The position numbers were made by a program, and so were the translations under genes. Positions 27,922-34,662 of a DNA stretch of 34,662 nucleotides are shown piece by piece. The stretch's first letter is position 1. Every line of letters begins with the position of its first letter. Under the pieces are notes generated by a model. The model saw nothing but the letters and a program-made list of their open reading frames with translations. It had not been told where the DNA came from and searched no databases. Source of the stretch: an uncultured Verrucomicrobiota bacterium (GTDB taxonomy: Bacteria > Verrucomicrobiota > Verrucomicrobiia > Limisphaerales > UBA9464); NCBI GenBank assembly GCA_903864375.1, contig CAIPFS010000696.1, forward strand, positions 1-34,662, given 5' to 3'.

Positions 27922-28787
27922 GCGGGTGTGGATTCCTTCCAGCCCTGGCGGTAGCCGGCCAGCTTGCCAGCCCGCTGCGCCCATCGCACCCGCGCGGCAT
28001 GAGGCCATTCACCGAACCTCCGGTGGCTGGAGCAAAACCGGAAATCATGCCGGACGTCGCTCAGCCAGCCGAGAAGGACAATACGCCACCAGGAAATCCC
28101 GTCCGGATGCCGGCTCCAGGCCCGGGCGATGGCCCGGGCGTCGCCAAAGCTTCGTCGCCGGGCCTGTTCGACGGTGTAGTTATGCGAGTGCATCACCACC
28201 GATTCCGGGACATAGAGGACGTCGTAGCCCTGCGCCCGGCACCAGCGTGTATATTCATCGTCCTCGGCGTACTGCAATTCCTCCCGGAATCCACGGCGCG
28301 CCCAGGCATCCCGCCGGAGGCCGCTGCTGACCATGCTGAAAAAATGCTCCCACCGGGCGGATTCCCGGGCGGGACCAAAGCAGCGTTCATAATCACAGGC
28401 ATACACAGCCTGGCAGTCCGGACGCGGAATCTGACGTCCGAAAACCGCTGCGACCCGGGGATTGGCCAGCGGAGCCGCCAGCCGGGGAAGCCAGTCGGTC
28501 CCCTGGGGCGTCGCGTCGGCATTGAGAAAGAGGCAGACGTCGGCGCGGGCCAGCCGCATCCCATGATTCATGACCCGGCTGGGATTATATTCCGCGGGTG
28601 TGATCTGGATGAAGTGGGCCGGCTGGAACGCCCGGATGAGCTCCTGGGATCCGTCGGTGGATCCAGAGTCGATCACGATGAGCTCCCAATTCCGATACTG
28701 CTGAGCCCGCAGGGCCGGGAGCGTCCCCTTGAGGGCCCACGCCTCGTTGTACGAGCGCATGATGATGCTGACCAGCGGTTCGCTCAT
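27918..28787 (-). CDS. GT2-family glycosyltransferase
   Basis: VSIIMRSYNEAWALKGTLPALRAQQYRNWELIVIDSGSTDGSQELI, LFLNADATPQGTDWL, YAEDDEYTRWCRAQGYDVLYVPESVVMHSHNYT. Confidence 0.94.
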   Translation of the reverse strand: MSEPLVSIIMRSYNEAWALKGTLPALRAQQYRNWELIVIDSGSTDGSQELIRAFQPAHFIQITPAEYNPSRVMNHGMRLARADVCLFLNADATPQGTDWLPRLAAPLANPRVAAVFGRQIPRPDCQAVYACDYERCFGPARESARWEHFFSMVSSGLRRDAWARRGFREELQYAEDDEYTRWCRAQGYDVLYVPESVVMHSHNYTVEQARRRSFGDARAIARAWSRHPDGISWWRIVLLGWLSDVRHDFRFCSSHRRFGEWPHAARVRWAQRAGKLAGYRQGWKESTPA

Positions 28788-30346
28788 GGGACGGACCTCC
28801 GACGGATCGGAAAACGACGGCCAAATTTCCGGGTCAATTCCTCCTGTTCGCCCGGTCGCAAGGCCATTCGCCAGAGTCCGAACGCACCCACCACGCCCGC
28901 CAGCGTCCCCTCAATGAACATGGCGGCCATGGTCGAGCCACCGGGTGCCAGTACGACCAGTTTCAAGGCGATCAGGACGGCCAGCATGGGGAGGCATCCC
29001 AGCCACGAGGGAATCACGGATTGCCGGAACAAGGGCCAGCCTTTGAGACCCGTGTTCTTGGCCATCCATGGCCACAAGTGGACCCATCCGAAATAGAGGG
29101 TGGGAATCAATGAACCGACCGCCACCGCCACCACGCTCCGGGTTGCCAGCACCAGGCCGACACTGAGAATGAGATTGGCGGCAGCCTCGCCGAGGCCAAG
29201 CCACATCAGTCGACGTTCATGGCCGGTCATCATGAAGATCCGCTTGGAAACGCTATGGGTCAGGATCGTGGTGTAAAACCAGGCCAGCAGCACATGTCCC
29301 ACAAGGATGGTATCCGCCGAGAGCGACTTGTCGCCGGTCAACAAACGAAGCAGCTCGGAAAGGTAAAAGGCACAGAGCAGGTAGAGCGGCGTGGCGATCA
29401 GCACGGTCCAGCGAAGGCTGTTGACCAGCAAATCCTGAAGCGCGGCCGTGTCTCCGGTGGCATGGAGATGGGCCGCTGCCGGCGAGAGGGTGTCCTGCAC
29501 CTGCTTGGTGAACTGGCTGAACACCTCGGCCACTTTTGCGCCGGCCTGATAGAGTGCCACTGCCGAAACCGAGAGAGCGGCACCGAGCACCAGCTGATCG
29601 GTTTTCCCCAACACGATGTTGGTGGCGGTGCCCAGGTAGGCAAACACCGAAAACTGCATGGTCTCCCCCATCATCGACGGTGAAAACAGCGACGGACGAA
29701 TCCGAACGCCAGGCATCCGCTGGAGGGCGAAGAGCGCCGCCAGAAAGTCGGGGGCCAATGCAAAGAACAGCGCGATGAACATCACCGCCATGAAACTCCA
29801 CTTGAACCAGACGGCGGCGGCGATGAAACCGAGCCGCAGGATCAGCGCTCCGGAAATCAGGTTGTTGGTCAGCCGGATGCGTTGCTGCCCGCGGAGCACC
29901 TCCGGGAAGATGCCCATCGGAAAGGCCAGCCCGATGCCGAGAAAAAACACCACCATGACCTTGCGGAACTCCTCATGATTGGCGGCGGAGACGCCAAACC
30001 ATCGGACGATGGTGGCCGAGCCCGCCAGGACCACCAATGCGATGGCCACGGAAATACCGGCATAGAAGACCAGGATGGTGCTCAGCACCCGGCTGAGCTT
30101 TTCCCAATCCTTCAGGACCGAAAGTTCGGCCACCCGCTTTTGGGCGGCAAAGCCGAATCCGAAATCGAGAAGGATGCCATACCCAAACACACTCCAGAGC
30201 AGCGACCAAAAGCCAAACTGCTCCTGATTCAGGGACTGATACAACATCCGGAACGTGAGCAGACCGACGGCCATGCCCAGGACGGTCCGGACATAGTTCG
30301 AAATCGAGTTGCTCCAGATGTTGCGTTTGACCTCGGCGTAGCTCAT
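28784..30346 (-). CDS. Oligosaccharide flippase family protein (Wzx/MATE-like)
   Basis: Start at MSYAEVKRNIWSNSISNYVRTVLGMAVGLLTFRMLYQSLNQEQFGFWSLLWSVFGYGILLDFGFGFAAQKRVAEL; many TM segments. The ORF extends to 30637, but the internal ATG overlaps the upstream stop in the same 4-nt pattern as its neighbours. Confidence 0.92.
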   Translation of the reverse strand: MSYAEVKRNIWSNSISNYVRTVLGMAVGLLTFRMLYQSLNQEQFGFWSLLWSVFGYGILLDFGFGFAAQKRVAELSVLKDWEKLSRVLSTILVFYAGISVAIALVVLAGSATIVRWFGVSAANHEEFRKVMVVFFLGIGLAFPMGIFPEVLRGQQRIRLTNNLISGALILRLGFIAAAVWFKWSFMAVMFIALFFALAPDFLAALFALQRMPGVRIRPSLFSPSMMGETMQFSVFAYLGTATNIVLGKTDQLVLGAALSVSAVALYQAGAKVAEVFSQFTKQVQDTLSPAAAHLHATGDTAALQDLLVNSLRWTVLIATPLYLLCAFYLSELLRLLTGDKSLSADTILVGHVLLAWFYTTILTHSVSKRIFMMTGHERRLMWLGLGEAAANLILSVGLVLATRSVVAVAVGSLIPTLYFGWVHLWPWMAKNTGLKGWPLFRQSVIPSWLGCLPMLAVLIALKLVVLAPGGSTMAAMFIEGTLAGVVGAFGLWRMALRPGEQEELTRKFGRRFPIRRRSVP

Positions 30347-31629
30347 GGGGCCGTCCTCCCGAAACGCGTTGCCGCATGACGCTCTGCCGCCCGATAGAGC
30401 CCTTCCAATTGAACCGCCACGCGGCTCCAGTCGTAGCGTCCCCGGGCCTCCTCCCGCCCGGCTTCGCCCAACCGGCGGCGCAGACCGGAATCGCCAGCGA
30501 GAAGCAGCAGACGTTGGGTAAGGTCGGCGGCGGTCCCCTCCTCCCCGGGGCGGATGAAAAGGCCGTTTTCCCCGTCGTGAATCAGCGCCCGGAGGCCACC
30601 CACATGATTTGCGACCACCGCCCGACCGGCACTCCACGCCTCCAGCACCACGATGCCGAACGGCTCATGGCGGGACGGCAGCACAAAGACGTCGCAGGCG
30701 TGATAGGCCTCCACGAGCTGGGGATCGTCGTTGCGCAGCCCCGGCAGCAATCGAACGGAACCGGAAAGCTGTCGTTCGGCCACCAGAGCCCGGAGACGTG
30801 CAGCGTAGTCCGGCTGGGTCTCCGGTCCGATCAGGACCAGAAAGGCATCGGGCTGATGACGGATGAATTCAGAAAATGCCTCCAGCAGAAGCAGTTGATT
30901 TTTTTGGGGATCAATCCGGCTGAGGTTCAGAACCACGAATCCGTTCGCGGGGATTCCATGACGGCGACGGAATGCGGCACCGTCCCCGGTGGCGAAACGG
31001 GCCGAATCCACCCCATTCGGCAGGTAGGCAATGCGATCGTGTTTCAACTGCCCCCGGGCCTTCTCGAGTTCACCCGCCCCCACGCAGATCACTTGATCGG
31101 CATCGTCCAGAATACGTCGGGATCCGAAGAGGGCCCCGAAAACCTTGCCCCACTCCGGCTTGTTGGCGATGGGGCGGAGCATCTGTTCCCGTTCGGCCTC
31201 AGGAACATCAAACACGCCGCCATGGAGGGTCACGACAAACGGTTTCCGACGGAGACGGGCGGCGGTTCGAACCTCTCCACCCAGCCGCTTGAGGGCGTGG
31301 GCATGGAACAGCCGCACGTTGGGGCGGGATAAGAGCCCACAGAAGAGGGAGAGGGAAAGCAGGTTGCCCCCTTTTTTGTCCATGGCGGCCCGGTCCTCGC
31401 GGCTCAACCCCAAAAAAGGATAACAGTAGGGATACCGGTGGACCGGCACTCCCCCCAATTCCTCATGCCTCTGACTGGCCAGGGCCATGGAGGTCATGAT
31501 TTCCGGAGCGGCACCCGCGCGTTGTTGCTGACGCGAGATCTCGAGAATCACGGTTTCCGTGCCTCCCCATTCCGCGGCGACAAACCGGCGGGGAACATGA
31601 ACGATCCGTTGTTTCTCCGACGGGTTCAC
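30343..31629 (-). CDS. GT4-family glycosyltransferase
   Basis: PRRFVAAEWGGTETVILEISRQQQRAG, RIAYLPNGVDSARFATGD, VVLNLSRIDPQKNQLLLLEAFSEF, VFVLPSRHEPFGIVVLEAWSAGRAVVANHVGGLRALIHDGENGLFIRPGE. Confidence 0.95.
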   Translation of the reverse strand: MNPSEKQRIVHVPRRFVAAEWGGTETVILEISRQQQRAGAAPEIMTSMALASQRHEELGGVPVHRYPYCYPFLGLSREDRAAMDKKGGNLLSLSLFCGLLSRPNVRLFHAHALKRLGGEVRTAARLRRKPFVVTLHGGVFDVPEAEREQMLRPIANKPEWGKVFGALFGSRRILDDADQVICVGAGELEKARGQLKHDRIAYLPNGVDSARFATGDGAAFRRRHGIPANGFVVLNLSRIDPQKNQLLLLEAFSEFIRHQPDAFLVLIGPETQPDYAARLRALVAERQLSGSVRLLPGLRNDDPQLVEAYHACDVFVLPSRHEPFGIVVLEAWSAGRAVVANHVGGLRALIHDGENGLFIRPGEEGTAADLTQRLLLLAGDSGLRRRLGEAGREEARGRYDWSRVAVQLEGLYRAAERHAATRFGRTAP

Positions 31630-32384
31630 GAGCGCAGAAAGAGGAAGGTGCCCCCTTCCTCCCGTTCAACGTGAAATCCGAGATTCAACAAATCCCCGAC
31701 AATCCGGTAGGTGGCCGCATGCCCGATGAAACCAGGGTGCAATTCAACGATGATCTTGCGAACGGAGGCGGGAAGCTGGCGGAAATCGACATATTGTTCG
31801 GCCCCTTCAATGTCCATGATGAAAGCCGTGGGGGAATAATCCATCCGGGACACGAGGGTGGTCAGGGACACTCCCGGGACCTGAACCGAGCGCCCGCCGG
31901 AACCGGCGACCAGCGAGTTTTCCCAAAATTCGTTGCCGATATTCAAGGTCACCATCCCGTCCGATGCCGCCAGTGCCAGATTCAAGACGTTCGGAGTGCG
32001 TCCGTTGATTTCGTAGTTGCGCTTGAGGCGCTCCACGGTTCCCGGATTGGCCTCCACCGTCGTGTAGCGGGTGATGCCAACGCGAATCTGGCAGAACAGA
32101 CCGATGAACCCGATGGCACCTCCCACCTCCAGGACCGTGTCCTCCGGGCGCAGGAACTGTTGTGCCAGCAGACGTTCCTGCACTTCATAACGCCCCAGCA
32201 GAAGATTATTCTTCATCACGGAGGACAATCCTTTGACCTCCAATTGCACCCCCTCCAGGGTGACACGCTCCACCTTGGGCAGGGAGAACTTAAACCGCCA
32301 GCGGGTGCGAAAATCCTGCCAGAGCTGATACAGGAGCGTTCGCTCGATCAGGCTGGGGCGTGTCGACGAAGGGGTGGAACTCAT
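31626..32384 (-). CDS. FkbM-family methyltransferase
   Basis: EDTVLEVGGAIGFIGLFCQIRVGITRYTTVEANPGTVERLKRNYEING, AFIMDIEGAEQYVDFRQLPASVRKIIVELHPGFIG. Confidence 0.9.
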   Translation of the reverse strand: MSSTPSSTRPSLIERTLLYQLWQDFRTRWRFKFSLPKVERVTLEGVQLEVKGLSSVMKNNLLLGRYEVQERLLAQQFLRPEDTVLEVGGAIGFIGLFCQIRVGITRYTTVEANPGTVERLKRNYEINGRTPNVLNLALAASDGMVTLNIGNEFWENSLVAGSGGRSVQVPGVSLTTLVSRMDYSPTAFIMDIEGAEQYVDFRQLPASVRKIIVELHPGFIGHAATYRIVGDLLNLGFHVEREEGGTFLFLRS

Positions 32385-33598
32385 GGAAGGTTGGGCGTTG
32401 CCCCGGTCCGGTTGCGATCCCGGGCGAGCAGGGCGGTCTCTTTCATCAAATCACAGAGGTGGGGAATGGCAGTCAGACTGTCGGGAAATTCACGCTGATT
32501 GGTCAGGACGGTGGCGTACGAATGCCTGTCTGTCGGATGATAGCCGTGCATGGCGCGGATGGGGCGCTCGCCCATGTGGCTCGGAACGATAAGAACGCCC
32601 TCCTTCACCAGGAAGATCAACTCCCCGAAATAGCGATCCTCAAAGCGCGTGTGCATCGCCTCCAGTTCGTTGTCGGGCAGAATCCGGCCCTCAGGCACCT
32701 GCTGTAGCGTGGCCTCGATCAACTGCCGGGCCCGATCATTGAAAAACCAGAACCGGGCCATGGTGGAATCGTACACCGCGGCGTAGTCCTTTTGAAATTT
32801 CAACGGCAGGGCATCGATCCGGGCCATCAAATCGAGGTGGATGTCGCAGTTGGCCATCCCGTGATCGCTGAAAACGTACAGGCGAATGTCGTCGTACCGG
32901 CTTTGGGCGGCCTGGATGAGTTGTTGCAGCCACTGTTCATACACCCGGAGGCGGGCGGGAATTTCCGGTGAATCATTGCCCACGCGGTGCAACAGGCCAT
33001 CCAGACCCGCCCAGTAAAGAAACGCAAAGTCAATGGAACCATCCCGCAACCGGGCGGCGAGGGCGTCGCGATTGGCCTCCTCGGACTGGGCTGGATCACT
33101 GACAAAGTACGGAATCTGCTGTGCCACCAGGAAATCAAAGATATTCTCACCCCGGTTCATTCCCCCGGGTCGCAGCGGGCTCTTTTTCTCAGTGAAGTCG
33201 TACCGATGGATGTGCTGGAACGGAATGTTATAAAGATCAAAATAACCCTGAAACTGAAGACGCGCCTTGAAGATCCGTGTGAGCACCCGGCGGACGATGC
33301 GTCGCCCCGTCAGAGCCCGGGGAAGCCAGCGGAGCCACCGGAGGGAGCGGAACGGCGAGTTTTTCGGGTCATGGACAAAATAACACCAGTTGCGATGCTG
33401 AACCGGCCATCGCCCGGATAGAATCGACGGCACACAGGTCGAGCTGTAGCCAAAGACGCTGTCCAATCGTCGCCGGAGGGGGACGAATCCGTTTCCAAAG
33501 GGATCATTCCGGAGGATTTCCCATCCCATGGCGTCAATCATGACGAAGAGCGCCAGCACGGGCTTCCGGGGTGCGCTCCCGGGCTGTTCGGAATTCAT
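32381..33598 (-). CDS. Alkaline-phosphatase-superfamily enzyme (type I phosphodiesterase/nucleotide pyrophosphatase-like)
   Basis: LFVMIDAMGWE (metal Asp), FGYSSTCVPSILSGRWP (nucleophile region), YWAGLDGLLHRVG (Asp/His ligands), LYVFSDHGMANCD (Asp-His), IRAMHGYHPTDR (His ligand). Confidence 0.85.
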   Translation of the reverse strand: MNSEQPGSAPRKPVLALFVMIDAMGWEILRNDPFGNGFVPLRRRLDSVFGYSSTCVPSILSGRWPVQHRNWCYFVHDPKNSPFRSLRWLRWLPRALTGRRIVRRVLTRIFKARLQFQGYFDLYNIPFQHIHRYDFTEKKSPLRPGGMNRGENIFDFLVAQQIPYFVSDPAQSEEANRDALAARLRDGSIDFAFLYWAGLDGLLHRVGNDSPEIPARLRVYEQWLQQLIQAAQSRYDDIRLYVFSDHGMANCDIHLDLMARIDALPLKFQKDYAAVYDSTMARFWFFNDRARQLIEATLQQVPEGRILPDNELEAMHTRFEDRYFGELIFLVKEGVLIVPSHMGERPIRAMHGYHPTDRHSYATVLTNQREFPDSLTAIPHLCDLMKETALLARDRNRTGATPNLP

Positions 33599-33987
33599 GG
33601 CGTGGAAGGAGGTGTTGCCAGGGTGGAGATCAGGCGACGGGCTTCGGCCGCCAGGGAACTGGGACTGAACGGCTTGGTCAGGTAGAGCGCCGCCCCGGAG
33701 CCCTGGGCTTCCGTGCGGGTGATGGTCTGACCGCGGGTGGTCAGCATGATGATGGGGATGGCGGAGGTCGAGGGAGTCGCCTTCAGATGCCGGAGGGCGG
33801 TGATTCCGTCCATTTCCGGCATGGTGACATCCATGACGATCAGGGCCGGGAGTTCCCGGCTGGCCAGCTCAATGGCCTCACGACCACTCCGGGCCGTCAG
33901 GATTTGATACCCATCCTTCTTCAGGCTCAGTTCGGTGAGTCGCAACATGTGCGGCTCGTCATCCACGATGAGAACTTTGCGGCTCAT
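33595..33987 (-). CDS. Stand-alone CheY-like response regulator receiver
   Basis: VLIVDDEPHMLRLTELSLKKDGYQILTARSGREAIELASRELPALIVMDVTMPEMDGITALRHLK...IPIIMLTTRG...ALYLTKPFSPSSL, with phospho-acceptor Asp, Thr and Lys retained. The ORF extends to 34062; start set at MSRKVL. Confidence 0.94.
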   Translation of the reverse strand: MSRKVLIVDDEPHMLRLTELSLKKDGYQILTARSGREAIELASRELPALIVMDVTMPEMDGITALRHLKATPSTSAIPIIMLTTRGQTITRTEAQGSGAALYLTKPFSPSSLAAEARRLISTLATPPSTP

Positions 33988-33988
33988 G

Positions 33989-34662
33989 TTAATAAAGCAG
34001 GTTCCCGGCAAGAACCAGCAGGGCGGTATCATCGGCCGGTTCTCCGGAGTTTTCGAATTCACCCAGCAGCTCCACGATTTTACGACGGGTCACATCGATG
34101 GGCTCGGCACTCACGACGGCGTTGCGCAGCAGGGCCTTGATGGGCTCGAGGCCCAGAAGGTCGCCGTCCCGGTTGCGGGCCTCAATGAGTCCGTCGGTGA
34201 ACAACAGGGCACGGCCCCCACGGTAGGAACGCGTCTCTTCGGAGGGCTCGGAGTCCTCCACAATACCGAGAGGGGGGCCGCCGGCCCGTACCTCGCACAC
34301 CTCCCCATGGGCGTCCGCCAGGAGCATCGGGGGATGACCGGCACCGGAAACCCGGATTTCACCCCGTTCCACGTCAATGTAGGCCAGTTGGGCGGTGATG
34401 AACATTTCGGCCGCGTCCAACTCACTGAACAGATTCTGGTTCAGCCACGCCAGGAATCGCCCCGGGTGAGGGGCGAGGTCGCGTCGGGATCGCACCAGGC
34501 TCCGGAACATGAGGGCAAACAGTGCCGCCGGAAGCCCTTTGCCCATCACGTCGCTCATCACCAACAGCAGATTGCCGTTATCCGTGACGAGGGCATCGTA
34601 GTAATCGCCGCCAATCTGTCGGGCACTGCGGCAAAACCCGGCAAGCGATGCACCGGGAAGCA
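33989..34662 (-). CDS. SpoIIE/RsbU-type PP2C serine phosphatase, N-terminus beyond the window
   Basis: My translation to the window edge reads ASLAGFCRSARQIGGDYYDALVTDNGNLLLVMSDVMGKGLPAALFALMFRSLVRS...FITAQLAYIDVERGEIRVSGAGHPPMLLA...LLFTDGLIEARNRDGDLLG...PADDTALLVL, a hallmark SpoIIE-PP2C domain. The ORF-track start at 34564 is a TTG inside this domain. Confidence 0.93.
   Translation of the reverse strand, partial: LPGASLAGFCRSARQIGGDYYDALVTDNGNLLLVMSDVMGKGLPAALFALMFRSLVRSRRDLAPHPGRFLAWLNQNLFSELDAAEMFITAQLAYIDVERGEIRVSGAGHPPMLLADAHGEVCEVRAGGPPLGIVEDSEPSEETRSYRGGRALLFTDGLIEARNRDGDLLGLEPIKALLRNAVVSAEPIDVTRRKIVELLGEFENSGEPADDTALLVLAGNLLY

Noticed and set aside
27399-29096. 565-aa plus-strand ORF
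   Set aside because: Fully antisense to well-supported GT4, GT2 and flippase genes. The sequence is low-information and Pro/Arg/Gly-rich (RPAPESPATDDQKNRERGG), so it is a shadow ORF of high-GC coding DNA.
30347-30637. N-terminal extension of the flippase ORF (MECRSGGGRKSCGWPPGADSRRG...)
   Set aside because: The extension is Arg/Gly/Pro-rich and overlaps the upstream GT4 gene. The internal ATG at 30346 fits the operon's 4-nt overlap pattern and starts a typical flippase N-terminus.
1-34662. CRISPR arrays, rRNA, transposases, integrases, prophage genes
   Set aside because: Looked for; no repeat-spacer pattern, rRNA-like sequence or transposase/integrase-type ORF seen in the window.

Overview
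The window is high-GC bacterial DNA. Verrucomicrobiota is my best guess, inferred from gene content and a C-terminal domain style, not proven. The left half (1-16.9 kb) is a mosaic of unrelated genes. These are a truncated dicarboxylate/cation symporter, a DUF6159-like membrane protein, a tricorn-type protease split by an apparent 1-nt frameshift, a secreted GH26 mannanase-like enzyme, a DUF1080 protein, an RluA-type pseudouridine synthase, a UDG-family protein, an alpha/beta hydrolase (proline iminopeptidase-like), a DUF4256 protein, two large secreted beta-propeller proteins and deoC. The right half (17.0-34.7 kb) is one minus-strand, tightly packed exopolysaccharide operon of about 16 genes. 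In transcription order: SpoIIE/RsbU-type PP2C phosphatase (truncated by the window edge), CheY-like response regulator, alkaline-phosphatase-superfamily enzyme, FkbM methyltransferase, GT4, Wzx-like flippase, GT2, GT4, nucleotidyltransferase-fold protein, GT4, small membrane protein, GT26 (WecG/TagA/CpsF) fused to two STAS domains, GT4, GumC/Wzc-like protein with a degenerate kinase domain, and two tandem Wza-like export proteins. The main candidate for an undescribed system is the GT26-STAS-STAS fusion co-transcribed with a PP2C phosphatase and a receiver protein. It suggests partner-switching (anti-anti-sigma style) control acting directly on a polysaccharide glycosyltransferase.
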